A program made the translations under genes and the position numbers. Shown piece by piece: positions 40,847-49,785 of a DNA stretch of 64,000 bases. This stretch comes from Rubricoccus sp038746605 (GTDB lineage: Bacteria > Bacteroidota > Rhodothermia > Rhodothermales > Rubricoccaceae), in assembly GCA_038746605.1 (NCBI GenBank), contig JBCDKM010000001.1, positions 1-64,000 on the forward strand, read 5' to 3'. The notes beneath the pieces were generated by a model. That model was not told the origin of the DNA, did not search any database, and saw nothing but the letters and a program-made list of their open reading frames with translations. Numbering within the stretch: the first letter of the stretch is position 1; every line of letters starts with the position of its first letter.

Positions 40847-41557
40847 ATGGCCGAGACCTCTCTCCGCGACAGCGGGGAGCGCCCGACCGCTGACGCCGAC
40901 CTGAAGGAGTCCCGTCAGCGCGAGCTCCACCATATCACCCGGATCGACATTGAGCCCTCCGAGGCCCATCCTCGCCGTCACCCCACGCACGGGTGGCAAG
41001 TCCGAGCGCGTCGAGAGGGAAAGCGGCTCTCGAAGTTCTTTGCCGACGCGAAGCACGGCGGTTCCGAGTCCGCCCTCTCTGCCGCGAAGGCCTACCGCGA
41101 TCACCTCCTCTCCGATATGCCCGACTCTCCCCAGAAGCCTCGCAAGGCATGGAGCAACACCGGCGTCGTAGGCCTCTCCGTCCGCGAGAAGAACGAAGGC
41201 TCCAAACCGCGCCTGTACGTCCAATTGAACTGGATCGACGCGACGGGCAAGCGTCGCGCGGCGAGTTTCTCCGTCGAGAAGTGGGGGCTGCGGCGGGCCC
41301 TTTGGAACGGCTGTCTCCGTCTCTACCGCGAGCGCGGCGACGCGGGCTACCCGGTGGAGGAGCCGCACGTCATGTTCGCGCGGGCACAGGAGCCGTTCGC
41401 GGAGCAGATCCGCGAGGAGCAGCGCGAGCAGGCCCGCCAGGAGGCCGCCGCCGAGGCGGAGCGCAAGGCGATGGAGTTCGCGGCTTCCCCAGAGGGCCGG
41501 ATGAAGGCCGAGGAGGACGCGCTCAAGAGCGTCGAGAACGCGCTGTTCGGGCGCTAG
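40847..41557 (+). CDS. Free-standing AP2/ERF-like DNA-binding protein (tandem AP2-like domains)
   Basis: 236 residues. After a charged N-terminus come two AP2-type three-strand-plus-helix modules: THITRIDIEPSEAH...GWQVRARREGKRLSKFFADAKHGGSESALSAAKAYRDHL (about residues 25-90) and NTGVVGLSVREKNEGSKPRLYVQLNWIDATGKRRAASFSVEKWGLRRALWNGCLRLYRERGD (about 105-165). The C-terminal 60 residues are an Ala/Glu/Arg-rich helix (coiled coil). No HNH or GIY-YIG nuclease domain is attached, unlike in AP2-containing homing endonucleases, so a regulator or domesticated endonuclease is suggested. A palindrome lies 7 bases after the stop. Confidence 0.6.
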   Translation: MAETSLRDSGERPTADADLKESRQRELHHITRIDIEPSEAHPRRHPTHGWQVRARREGKRLSKFFADAKHGGSESALSAAKAYRDHLLSDMPDSPQKPRKAWSNTGVVGLSVREKNEGSKPRLYVQLNWIDATGKRRAASFSVEKWGLRRALWNGCLRLYRERGDAGYPVEEPHVMFARAQEPFAEQIREEQREQARQEAAAEAERKAMEFAASPEGRMKAEEDALKSVENALFGR

Positions 41558-41563
41558 CTCTGT

Positions 41564-41583
41564 CCGCCTCGATGCCGAGGTGG
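41564..41583. repeat. Palindromic intergenic element, short-loop type, imperfect
   Basis: CCGCCTCGATGCCGAGGTGG, two mismatched positions, in the gap between the AP2-like gene and the convergent DUF2461 gene. Confidence 0.65.
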
Positions 41584-41585
41584 GG

Positions 41586-42293
41586 TCAGCCGCTCGTGGG
41601 GCTCTCGTCCATGAGGCTCCAACCCCACGCGAGCAGCGGTAGCACATCCTTCGCGAACTCGACCACGTCCTCCGAGAACGCAGGCGTCTTCGTCCGAGCG
41701 ACGTCCACGTTGCGCTGGGCCACGAGGCCCTTGAGCTTGAGCGTGTCTGCGACCGGCGAGTCCGCGTAGCTCTCGAACCCTCGCGGCATCCGCTTCAGCT
41801 TCCCGGAAGGCCCGTCGTTGATCTCGATACCGGCTTGGCCAAGATCGTCAGCGATGGCGAGCCACTCGTCCGGTCGGTTGACGAGGCGCTCGCGAAAGAG
41901 GCGGAGAAGTGGCGAGTCTGGCTGCCAGAACCCCGCGGCGAGAAAGCTCCCCCCCGGCTCGACGTGGATGTACAGGGCGCCGGGATTTTTCTTGTCGCCA
42001 TCGCGGGAAAGCACGAGGCCGAGGTGCGTCTTGTACGGGTCCTTGTTTTTGGAGAACCGTGTGTCGCGGTAGATCCGAAACGGCGCCTTCTTTGGGTTGC
42101 CGGTCAGCGGAACGCCCGCACGCGGCAACGCCTCAGCGAGTTCACCGACGAGGCATCGGGCGGGCCAGAGCAACTCGTCTTCGTAGGTGGCTTTGCGCGG
42201 TTTGAACCAGTCGCGCTCGTTGTTCTGGCGGAGGTCGAGGAGGAACTGAAAGGCCTCCTCGCGGAAGCCGGGGAAGGGCGGGTAGGCGTCCAT
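41586..42293 (-). CDS. DUF2461 family protein
   Basis: 235 residues from ATG 42293 (start at 42317 would add 8). DUF2461/TIGR02453 core: FLLDLRQNNERDWFKPRKATYEDELLWPARCLVGELAEALPRAGVPLTGNPKKAPFRIYRDTRFSKNKDPYKTHLGLVLSRDGDKKNPGALYIHVEPGGSFLAAGFWQPDSPLLRLFRERLVNRPDEW. A widespread cytosolic family with RIYRDTRFSKNKDPYKT as signature; the biochemical role is not known. Convergent with the AP2-like gene. Confidence 0.92.
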   Translation of the reverse strand: MDAYPPFPGFREEAFQFLLDLRQNNERDWFKPRKATYEDELLWPARCLVGELAEALPRAGVPLTGNPKKAPFRIYRDTRFSKNKDPYKTHLGLVLSRDGDKKNPGALYIHVEPGGSFLAAGFWQPDSPLLRLFRERLVNRPDEWLAIADDLGQAGIEINDGPSGKLKRMPRGFESYADSPVADTLKLKGLVAQRNVDVARTKTPAFSEDVVEFAKDVLPLLAWGWSLMDESPTSG

Positions 42294-42350
42294 GTCAGGA
42301 GAGGGGAGAAGCTCCAACCTACTCGCGCCGGATGACCACCGTGTGTCGCT

Positions 42351-44045
42351 CTAGAGGCGTGTAAAGCGCTGCACTACGGTGCCGCCGGGCGTCGCGAGGC
42401 GGACGAGGTAGAGGCCGGGAGCAAGCATCGAGGTGTCGATCTCCACCTGCTGTGCTCCAACGGCGTACGTGCGGACTCGTCGCATGATGGGTGCACGCCC
42501 GAGCGCGTCGACGACGGCGATCTCCACCGGCCCCGGCTCTGTCATCACGAAGAAGACGGTGATGGAGCCGCGTGTCGGATTCGGCCCGACCGAGACCAGC
42601 GGTGGGGCTTCCGGGCTTCCAGGTTGGCTGGTCGCGATGGGAGAGACGGTCACAGCGAGCGGTGCAGCCATCGCCGCGAGGAGCGTCTCCACCTCCGCCT
42701 CGGGGAGCGGTTCGGGAGAGAGCCGCATGATTCGGGTTGCGACGAGGTCCGCGTGGGAACCGAGGCGGGGGTCCGTGTTCGGGATCGACTGGTCGAACCA
42801 GGGGCCGGACTGACCGAGTGCTACCTCATCGCCGGTGCACTGGATGGGCGGGTTCACGTCGTTGTCGGCCCAGAAAAGCGTCGGGGTGAGATTTGCCGAG
42901 GTCTGGATGTCGTGGCGGATGACGAGCGTGCCGGGCGCGCCGGAGACGACCTCCCACTCCAGCGGCGATCCGCCGCGCACGTCAGAATCCGGGTCCGCAT
43001 CGATTACGACGCCCTCTGGCGTGGTATTGGCGCGATATGTCATTCCCGTCGCAGCCTCGGAATAGTCCATCACGTCGAGGATGCCGGGAATGGAGTGGAC
43101 GCGGAGCGCCGTCGTGCTCACGACGAGTTCTGGGTAGAACACGTCCGTCCTCTGCACCAGCGGCCCACTATTGAACCCGACGACCGAGCGGAGCGCGCGC
43201 ACCGGCCCGTCGCGGTTGACGACGAAAGCGCCCTCGCCGCGCGAGCCGGTCGTCTCGTGGCGCGTGCAGGAGGTGGGAGAGAACTGCACCTTACGGCGGT
43301 CGAGGAGATCGTCGCTGCTGCCCAGCATGAGACCGTCCAGAATCCAGCGGTCGGAAAAATGGAGCGAGTAGGCGTCGGTTTCCAGCGTCGTGTCCTCGGG
43401 ATTGGCGCCGAGAGCATCCCCGACTGGCTCGCCTCCGTTCGCGTTGCCCCCCGCGAGGTCATAGGTCGTCAGGTAGTTCCCGGAGAGAAGATCGAAGGTG
43501 TAGCGGACGTGATCCTGCCCGGCGGCGGAGTCCAGCGCGCCGTCGTGAGCGGCGAGGTACAGAAAGGCGCTCTCCGCTCCATCGGATATCTCGATCTCGA
43601 CCATCGTGCTGGGGACGATCCCAGCGGGAGGAGTAGCTGCGTCGGGAGCGCGAGACCCGGCATCGGAGGCGAGCAGCGCGATCTCGTCGTCGGCATCGAG
43701 CGCCGGGTCTGGGTCCGCACCGACGTGCGTGCCTGCATCGGTGTACATCGTCTCGACCACTTGATCTTCCAACTGGATGCAGAACAGGATGCTCTCGCAA
43801 TCGAACGGGTTCATCGGTCCGTAGGCTTCGCCAAGGTCGACGATGGCCCGCTCGTCTACCTGCACGGGGATCGCATCCCACCCAGTGCCGTCCCAGCGGA
43901 AGGCCGCGATGGCGTCCGTCGCGCGGCCGAGGAGAGCGGGCGCGAGCGACGCTTCGAGCACGACCGGCTCATGCGAGCGACCGTCGATCTGGGCGGACGC
44001 CGGGAGAGCGGCGAGAAAGGCGAGAACGATACCGAGGCGGACCAT
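42351..44045 (-). CDS. Secreted protein with T9SS type A sorting domain, unknown N-terminal region
   Basis: 564 residues from ATG 44045, signal peptide MVRLGIVLAFLAALPASAQ. The bulk has beta-rich segments such as FRWDGTGWDAIPVQVDERAIVDLGEAYGPMNPFDCESILFCIQLEDQV and GVVIDADPDSDVRGGSPLEWEVVSGAPGTLVIRHDIQTSANLTPTLFWAD, without a family I recognise. The C-terminal ~85 residues are a T9SS sorting domain (SVGPNPTRGSITVFFVMTEPGPVEIAVVDALGRAPIMRRVRTY...TSMLAPGLYLVRLATPGGTVVQRFTRL). Exported to the surface. The next minus gene (MltF) stops 17 bases upstream of this start. Confidence 0.85.
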   Translation of the reverse strand: MVRLGIVLAFLAALPASAQIDGRSHEPVVLEASLAPALLGRATDAIAAFRWDGTGWDAIPVQVDERAIVDLGEAYGPMNPFDCESILFCIQLEDQVVETMYTDAGTHVGADPDPALDADDEIALLASDAGSRAPDAATPPAGIVPSTMVEIEISDGAESAFLYLAAHDGALDSAAGQDHVRYTFDLLSGNYLTTYDLAGGNANGGEPVGDALGANPEDTTLETDAYSLHFSDRWILDGLMLGSSDDLLDRRKVQFSPTSCTRHETTGSRGEGAFVVNRDGPVRALRSVVGFNSGPLVQRTDVFYPELVVSTTALRVHSIPGILDVMDYSEAATGMTYRANTTPEGVVIDADPDSDVRGGSPLEWEVVSGAPGTLVIRHDIQTSANLTPTLFWADNDVNPPIQCTGDEVALGQSGPWFDQSIPNTDPRLGSHADLVATRIMRLSPEPLPEAEVETLLAAMAAPLAVTVSPIATSQPGSPEAPPLVSVGPNPTRGSITVFFVMTEPGPVEIAVVDALGRAPIMRRVRTYAVGAQQVEIDTSMLAPGLYLVRLATPGGTVVQRFTRL

Positions 44046-44062
44046 GCCGCGAAGGTACTCGC

Positions 44063-45610
44063 CTACGCGCTCGGCTCTTCGTCCACCACGAACTGGCGGT
44101 AGTGGTCGTAGCGCTCCAGGATGATGGCGACGTAGTGGACGGGCTCCAGCCCTCGCGCGTAGCCGTGTCGCACGACGGGGTCGTTGTAGTACTGCGGGTC
44201 GGACTTTTTGAGCATCCAGTAGGCCACATCGTCCCACTTGATGGGGTCGCCGCCGTACTTCTCGGTGAGGCGGATGGCGTCGCGGACGTGCCCGGCTCCC
44301 GCGTTGTAGCTCGCGAGGACGAACTTCTGCCGCTCCAGGCTGTCCGGGATGGTCTCGCCCCAGTAGGTGTCGTCCAGCCACTGGAGGTAGCGGACGGCGC
44401 CGTCCACGTTCTGCTCCACCTCGTATGGGTCCGAGAGGCCGAGGTCCTGCGCTGTGCGCGGCATGATCTGGAGGAGGCCCATCGCGCCCGCCCAACTCCT
44501 CGCCCGTGGCTCGAAGCGGCTTTCCTGGAAGGCTTGGCTCGCCAGCAGTCGCCAGTCCCAGCCGATGGTCGCGGCGTTTCGCTTGAACACCGCGTCGAAC
44601 TCGGAGAGCGTGCCGGTCTGACTCGTCAGATAGCGGCTCTCGACGCGCTCGCGGAAGCCGTCGCGGTCCACGTAATACGTCTGATACAGGCGGGCCCATC
44701 GGCGCGAGTCTCGGTTCTCCAGGATCCAGCGGTCTAGCGCCTCTTCCAGTTGGGGTGCGTTCTTGCGGACGGCCCACACCACGCCCTGCTCCGGGCCGAT
44801 CACCGGCCGCACCTCCAGGTTTTCGAAGTAGCTGGCCTCCAGCACGGCCACGTTCTCTGGCGCGACGGTCAGGTTGATCCCGCCGCGTGCCACCTGCCGC
44901 ACGAGCGCCTCGGAAACGGTGTCTACCTCCACGACCTCGATATCACCCGTGACGCGGTCCTCGATCTCGATGAGACGCTCCACGAACGCGTGGTCCGAAG
45001 GGAGGAAGACGCGTTCCCCCGCGAGATCCGAGGGCCTCTGCACGCGGCGCCCGCCGATGCGGAGCGGACGGATCGCGGGCTCGTCCGCCTCGGCGCGCTG
45101 CTCGTTGACCTCCGCGAGGAACGCCTCTGGCGGGTCCGCGAGCACGGTGTCGATGCTTGTCGGGAGGTCGTCCGGGGGCCCGCTGCGCTGGACGACCGTC
45201 GGGGCGGTCTCGTAGAGCGGGACGGTGTACGAGAAGTTGGTCGTGTCTTCCTCTGCTGGGAAGAGGCGCGAGGCCACCACGTCCCCGAGGCCCGCGTTGA
45301 GGAAATAGAGGAGGCTGTCGCGCGGGACGACGCGCATCGTCACCACCACGTCGGTCGCCTCGGCGAAGTCGCGGAGGAGGTCGTACTCGTAGCCGAACGC
45401 CTCGCCGCGATAGACGAAGTAGCTCGTCGGGTTGTAACTGGTCAGCGCGACGATGGTGTCGCGCTCGATGATGGCGTCGAGGTCACGCTCGATGGGATCG
45501 GGAAGCTGGGGCACGAGTGCCGAGTTCGGCGCGATGGCCGTGACGACCGCAGCGCCCGCGAGGCCGAGAAGCAACAAGACAGCGAGGAGTCGGAAGGGGC
45601 CTCGAAGCAT
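44063..45610 (-). CDS. mltF: Membrane-bound lytic murein transglycosylase F-like
   Basis: 515 residues from ATG 45610, signal-anchor MLRGPFRLLAVLLLLGLAGAAVVTA. N-terminal amino-acid-binding-like (SBP_bac_3) domain (FVYRGEAFGYEYDLLRDFAEATDVVVTMRVV ... ENVAVLEASYFENLEVRPVIG), then a C-terminal SLT domain (LLASQAFQESRFEPRARSWAGAMGLLQIMPRTAQDLGL ... KFVLASYNAGAGHVRDAIRL) with the catalytic Glu in AFQESRF. It cleaves murein glycan chains, forming anhydro ends. Followed by the T9SS cargo gene 17 bases downstream. Confidence 0.9.
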   Translation of the reverse strand: MLRGPFRLLAVLLLLGLAGAAVVTAIAPNSALVPQLPDPIERDLDAIIERDTIVALTSYNPTSYFVYRGEAFGYEYDLLRDFAEATDVVVTMRVVPRDSLLYFLNAGLGDVVASRLFPAEEDTTNFSYTVPLYETAPTVVQRSGPPDDLPTSIDTVLADPPEAFLAEVNEQRAEADEPAIRPLRIGGRRVQRPSDLAGERVFLPSDHAFVERLIEIEDRVTGDIEVVEVDTVSEALVRQVARGGINLTVAPENVAVLEASYFENLEVRPVIGPEQGVVWAVRKNAPQLEEALDRWILENRDSRRWARLYQTYYVDRDGFRERVESRYLTSQTGTLSEFDAVFKRNAATIGWDWRLLASQAFQESRFEPRARSWAGAMGLLQIMPRTAQDLGLSDPYEVEQNVDGAVRYLQWLDDTYWGETIPDSLERQKFVLASYNAGAGHVRDAIRLTEKYGGDPIKWDDVAYWMLKKSDPQYYNDPVVRHGYARGLEPVHYVAIILERYDHYRQFVVDEEPSA

Positions 45611-45741
45611 GAAAGAAGGGGAACAGAAAGGAGAGGAACCAACGGGAGCGGTCTCCGAGGAGGTCCGTGAATCCCTGGAAAGCCGCGCGAAGGCTCCCTT
45701 GTGGCTGTGCGTTAGGTTGGAGCCTCGCTGCTGTTCTGAGC

Positions 45742-46299
45742 GTGTTTCGCCTCGCGACTCTCTTCCTCGTCTCCGCCTGCTTGGTGGGGTGCGCCGCCTC
45801 GGGTGCAGCGCCAGAGACGCCTCGAACGCTTGCGGCTCTCGAATCACGCCTGGCAGGAGAGTCGGTGGTCGTCGTTCGGTCGGACAGCACACGGTTGGGA
45901 CTTCGCCGTTTGGATGCACTCGGCCCGGACTCATTGCGAGGGCAGCAGGCCGAAGCGCCTCGGCGCGCCGTCAGCGTCGCGCTGCGCGACATCGCGCGCC
46001 TGGAGGTGGAGCCGGAGCGCTACCCGTCGTCGCGTCGGAGGACCGCGTTGGGCCTCGCGTTCCTGCCCGCGCTGTGCGTGGCTCCACTCGCGATCCAGGC
46101 CGCTGAGGGGCGCGATTCGTTCTGCCGGACGAGCGAAGAGGCCGGACAGACCGCTTTGTTGGGACTCGGGTGCGTGGCGCTCGGCGTGGGCGGCGCCCTT
46201 CTCGCCACCGATCGGCCCGTCCAAGAGCCGACGGTCATCCTCATCGCGCCGCTCTCCCAGTTCACGGACGCGCCCCGCGAGGGTGTCGGCGTGCGCTGA
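45742..46299 (+). CDS. Hypothetical lipoprotein with two helices
   Basis: 185 residues from GTG 45742, giving a lipobox LVGC (an upstream GTG at 45667 would extend the N-terminus and is less natural). The mature part has a repetitive LALESRLAGESVVVVRSDSTRLGLRRLDAL segment, then two hydrophobic helices (LGLAFLPALCVAPLAIQAAEG and ALLGLGCVALGVGGALLATD). It may be a membrane-tethered protein with a small soluble domain; no family recognised. A long-loop palindrome follows 13 bases after the stop. Confidence 0.6.
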   Translation: MFRLATLFLVSACLVGCAASGAAPETPRTLAALESRLAGESVVVVRSDSTRLGLRRLDALGPDSLRGQQAEAPRRAVSVALRDIARLEVEPERYPSSRRRTALGLAFLPALCVAPLAIQAAEGRDSFCRTSEEAGQTALLGLGCVALGVGGALLATDRPVQEPTVILIAPLSQFTDAPREGVGVR

Positions 46300-46311
46300 G
46301 TGCGGCTCCCT

Positions 46312-46345
46312 CCGCCTCGGTGTGCCCACGGAGGTGCCGAGGCGG
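46312..46345. repeat. Palindromic intergenic element, long-loop type
   Basis: CCGCCTCGG / CCGAGGCGG with a 16-base loop, between the lipoprotein gene and the convergent pcrA helicase gene. Confidence 0.78.
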
Positions 46346-46351
46346 GCGGGG

Positions 46352-48790
46352 TCAGCCGATCACGCGCAGCTTCGCGAACTTGAGCTTCAGCTTCTTCTGC
46401 CCCACGCGAGGGAAGTGGACCGTCGCGGCTGCACGGTCGCCCGCGCCCTCCACGGCGATCACCTTCCCCTCGCCAAAGGTGCCGTGCACCACACGCACGC
46501 CCGGCACCACATCGCCTCCCGTTTGAGGCGGAGCCTGGCCGTCGTCGTACTCCACGCGGCGTCCGCCGCTCTTTTGGGTACCCGGGCGAAGGCTCGTGCG
46601 GTAGTAGTGCGGGTCCATCTGCTCGTACCCGCTTTTCGCCGCGCGACGCTGCCGGGGCGTGCTGCCGTACGAGTAGCCGCCGTCGGCGTCGTACTCCACG
46701 CGGTAGCCGCCCTGGGCGCCGTCGTCCGGGAGAGAGAAGCGGTTGCCGCGCGTGCTGAAGGTGGCGCCTGCCTCGGTGCGCATGAGGTGCTCGGCACCGT
46801 CCAGTTCGTCGAGGAAGCGGGAGCGCACGGCGGACTGGCTGTCGCCGTAGCGAAAGCGCGTGCGCGCGTAGGAGAGGTAGAGTGCTTCCTCGGCCCGCGT
46901 CGCGCCGACGTAGAAGAGGCGCCGTTCTTCTTCGAGTTCGGTCGGGTCCTGTGCGGCCTTCGCGAGAGGGAAAAGGCCCTCTTCCAGTCCGGTCACGAAG
47001 ACGACCTTGAACTCCAGGCCCTTGCTCGCGTGGAGCGTCATCAGCGTGACCCGGTTCTCGTCGTCGCCGAGACGGTCCACGTCGGCCACGAGGCTGACCT
47101 CTTGCAGGAATTCGGAGAGCGTACGCGGCGTCTCGGTGTCGGCTTGGGCAAACTCGGAGACGGCGTTGAGCAACTCGTGGACGTTCTCCAGGCGGACGAG
47201 GCTCTCGGGCGTGTTCTCGTCGCGCAGAGACTGCATGAGGCCCGTCTCCTGGATGAACTCGCGCGTGAGGTCGTCGGCGGGCGTGTGGGAGGCCTTGCTG
47301 GCGTAGCGCGAGACGAGGAACGTGAAGCCTTCCACGGCCTTGGCGGCGCGAGGCGAGAGGCCCGCATCGCGCGGCTCGTTGGCGGCTTGCCAGAGCGAGA
47401 GGCCGTTCTCGGCGGCGTAGGCGCGGAGCCCCGCCACCGTCTTCGCGCCGATCCCTCGCGTGGGCGTGTTGATGACGCGCAGCAGGCTCGCGTCGTCGTT
47501 CGGGTTGACGGCCAGCCGGAGGTACGCGAGGGCGTCCTTGATCTCGCGGCGCTGGTAAAAACTCGTCCCGCCGACCATCCGGTACGGGATGTTGCCGCGC
47601 CGCAGCGACTCTTCCAGCGAGCGGCTCTGGGCGTTCGTGCGGTAGAGAATCGCGAACTGCTTCCACGGCACGCCCGCGCGGATGTGGAGGTCACGGATGG
47701 TGCGTTCCACCTTCTGCGCCTCGTCGCGTTCGGAGAGCGCCTCCATGACCGTGACCGGGTCGCCGTCGGCGTTGTCCGTCCAGAGGGTTTTCTCTAGCTG
47801 GGACTTGTTGCCTTTGATGATGGCGTCCGCGAAGGCGACGATTTTCTTGGTGGAGCGGTAGTTCTGCTCCAGCCGGACGGTCGTGGCCTTGGGGTAGTCC
47901 TTTTGGAAGGAGAGGATGTTCTGGATGTCTGCCCCTCGGAAGGCGTAGATGCTCTGCGCGTCGTCGCCCACGACGCAGATGTTTTTGTGCTCTGCCGCGA
48001 GGAGCTTCGCGAGGGTGTACTGCGCGCGGTTGGTGTCCTGGTACTCGTCGATGTGGACGTAGCGCCAGCGCTTCTGGTAGGCGGCGAGCACGTCCGGGTG
48101 CGCCTCGAAGAGCCGGATGGGCCACGTGAGGAGGTCGTCGAAGTCCATCGCGTTGGCTTTCCGCAGCGCCTCGTTGTACGGCTGGTAGAGCCGCGCGACG
48201 ACCTCTTCGTACGGATCGGCCGCGAGGCGGGCGTACTCGGCGGGCGTGACCATCTGGTTCTTTGCACCCGAGATGCGTCCACGCACGGAGCGCGGCGTGA
48301 ACTTCTTCGCGTCGATGCCCGCGCGGAGCATCAGCTCGCGCAGGAGCCGCTCCTGGTCGTCGGTGTCGTAGATCGAGAAGTCGCGGGAGAAGCCGATCTT
48401 GTCCGCCTCGCGGCGGAGGACGCGCGCAAACACGCTGTGGAAGGTGCCCATCCACATGCCCTTCGCCTCGGGGCCGACGAGGTCGGTCACGCGGGAGCGC
48501 ATCTCGCGGGCGGCCTTGTTGGTGAACGTCAGCGCGAGGATCTGCGACGGCCACGCCTTCTTGGCCGCGATGAGGTACGCGATGCGGTGGGTGAGCGTCC
48601 GCGTCTTGCCGGAGCCCGGACCCGCGATGATCATCACCGGGCCCTCGGTGGTGCGGGCGGCCTCCTGCTGGACGGTGTTGAGCCCGCCGAGGAGCGTCTC
48701 GGCCTCGTCCAGATCGGCCTTGGTGGGCGTGCTGGTGGCGTTTACGCCGCCGGGGCCGGGGTCGTCGGGGTGGAGGGCGAAGGTGCGCAT
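46352..48790 (-). CDS. pcrA: ATP-dependent DNA helicase PcrA/UvrD
   Basis: 812 residues from ATG 48790. Superfamily 1A helicase motifs: Q-motif LNTVQQEA, Walker A AGPGSGKT (56-63), Ia LTFTNKAAREM, II DEYQDTN, III GDDAQSIYAFRGA, IV NYRST, V VTLMTLHASKGLEFKVVFVTGLEEGLFP and VI ERRLFYVGATRAEEALYL. The C-terminal VVHGTFGEGKVIAVEGAGDRAAATVHFPRVGQKKLKLKFAKLRVI is the Tudor-like RNA-polymerase-binding tail of PcrA. It removes RNA polymerase and acts in repair and recombination. Divergent from the 48916 lipoprotein. Confidence 0.94.
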   Translation of the reverse strand: MRTFALHPDDPGPGGVNATSTPTKADLDEAETLLGGLNTVQQEAARTTEGPVMIIAGPGSGKTRTLTHRIAYLIAAKKAWPSQILALTFTNKAAREMRSRVTDLVGPEAKGMWMGTFHSVFARVLRREADKIGFSRDFSIYDTDDQERLLRELMLRAGIDAKKFTPRSVRGRISGAKNQMVTPAEYARLAADPYEEVVARLYQPYNEALRKANAMDFDDLLTWPIRLFEAHPDVLAAYQKRWRYVHIDEYQDTNRAQYTLAKLLAAEHKNICVVGDDAQSIYAFRGADIQNILSFQKDYPKATTVRLEQNYRSTKKIVAFADAIIKGNKSQLEKTLWTDNADGDPVTVMEALSERDEAQKVERTIRDLHIRAGVPWKQFAILYRTNAQSRSLEESLRRGNIPYRMVGGTSFYQRREIKDALAYLRLAVNPNDDASLLRVINTPTRGIGAKTVAGLRAYAAENGLSLWQAANEPRDAGLSPRAAKAVEGFTFLVSRYASKASHTPADDLTREFIQETGLMQSLRDENTPESLVRLENVHELLNAVSEFAQADTETPRTLSEFLQEVSLVADVDRLGDDENRVTLMTLHASKGLEFKVVFVTGLEEGLFPLAKAAQDPTELEEERRLFYVGATRAEEALYLSYARTRFRYGDSQSAVRSRFLDELDGAEHLMRTEAGATFSTRGNRFSLPDDGAQGGYRVEYDADGGYSYGSTPRQRRAAKSGYEQMDPHYYRTSLRPGTQKSGGRRVEYDDGQAPPQTGGDVVPGVRVVHGTFGEGKVIAVEGAGDRAAATVHFPRVGQKKLKLKFAKLRVIG

Positions 48791-48915
48791 CGGGATCTCA
48801 GAACTCGTTCGCCCGAACCTACCGCCGAGGCGGAAGGAGCCGAAGCGGATTCCGGGCGCACTGTGACTCTCGGACCGGGCCGTGCGGCCTGGACGTGTCT
48901 CCCTCACCCGCTGTC

Positions 48916-49263
48916 ATGCCTCTTACCCGCCTCGTGGCATTCGTCGCCATCCTTGCCCTTTTCTCCGGCTGCGCCAACCGCATCACCGAGATCATCCCGC
49001 TGGAGACCGACTCCGCCCGCCTCGGTACGGACTTGACCGTCACCACGGGCGATCTCGACCGTCCGTACGACGAGGTCGCGCTGCTCCGTGTCAACTCGCG
49101 TGGGCAAGGCGATGCGACCGAAGAACTCATCGCTGACCTCCGAGCAGCCGCTCGCCGCGTAGACGCCGATGCCGTGGTGCGCGTGGACTTCGACACGTAC
49201 GGTGCGGGCGAGCACGGATCTCTCCGCTGGGCCGCGACGGGTACCGCCGTCCGCTTCCGCTGA
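48916..49263 (+). CDS. YbjQ-like lipoprotein
   Basis: 115 residues from ATG 48916, signal with lipobox LFSGC. The mature part DLDRPYDEVALLRVNSRGQGDATEELIADLRAAARRVDADAVVRVDFDTYGAGEHGSLRWAATGTAVRF resembles YbjQ/UPF0145 heavy-metal-binding-type domains (AA-LGAxAV-V-FD pattern), but as an exported lipoprotein rather than the usual cytosolic form. Function unknown. A palindrome lies 14 bases after the stop, in the gap to a convergent gene. Confidence 0.6.
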   Translation: MPLTRLVAFVAILALFSGCANRITEIIPLETDSARLGTDLTVTTGDLDRPYDEVALLRVNSRGQGDATEELIADLRAAARRVDADAVVRVDFDTYGAGEHGSLRWAATGTAVRFR

Positions 49264-49277
49264 CCACCCCAGTCGCC

Positions 49278-49297
49278 CCGCCTCGGCACCGAGGCGG
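49278..49297. repeat. Palindromic intergenic element, short-loop type
   Basis: CCGCCTCGGCACCGAGGCGG, a perfect copy, between two convergent genes (49263 and 49304). Confidence 0.88.
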
Positions 49298-49303
49298 AAG
49301 GGG

Positions 49304-49783
49304 TCAGGGCTCTGTCTTTCTCCCCAGCATCCGAAGCTGACGCGGCGTGAGGTGAGAGATGATCCGCATTGTGGGCGTGTTCAGGATCTCACGCCGCACG
49401 TACAACCACGCGACTCCTCGGATACACCCGAGAGTGAATCCGGACGCGGAGACAGACAGGCCTCCGAGCGTGAGCGCCAGCGAGTATTGGTCTGTCGCGA
49501 CCCCGTAGACGGCGCAGCCCAGACCGAGTAGGGTCAAGAGAACCAGCGACAGTGCTTCAACAGCGTACTCGGACCAGATCGAGAGGACGTAGCGGTAGCG
49601 AACCACTCCCTTTTCTATCTCGACCTCAGGGCGGATCCGATCCCTGTTGCGATGGTCCTCGAACCAGTAGAGACCCTCTCGCACCGCCTCGTTGACATGA
49701 CGAGTCAGGAGGGCCTCTGGGAGGTCGCGAATGTGCTTGGGCAAGCGGACACGCCCAGTCACCACGAACGGGTTCCATTCCAT
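49304..49783 (-). CDS. Hypothetical membrane protein, L,D-transpeptidase neighbour
   Basis: 159 residues from ATG at 49783, two bases after the L,D-transpeptidase stop. An N-terminal amphipathic part (LPKHIRDLPEALLTRHVNEAVREGLYWFEDHRNRDRIRPEVEIEKGVVRYRYVLSIWSEYAVEA) followed by two helices (LSLVLLTLLGLGCAVYGVAT and LALTLGGLSVSASGFTLGCIRGVAW). Probably cotranscribed with the L,D-transpeptidase gene; no family recognised. Confidence 0.6.
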   Translation of the reverse strand: MEWNPFVVTGRVRLPKHIRDLPEALLTRHVNEAVREGLYWFEDHRNRDRIRPEVEIEKGVVRYRYVLSIWSEYAVEALSLVLLTLLGLGCAVYGVATDQYSLALTLGGLSVSASGFTLGCIRGVAWLYVRREILNTPTMRIISHLTPRQLRMLGRKTEP

Positions 49784-49785
49784 CG

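Noticed and set aside
46020..47666. 548-codon minus-strand ORF overlapping pcrA
   Set aside because: Out of frame with the helicase motifs; low-complexity Arg/Gly composition.
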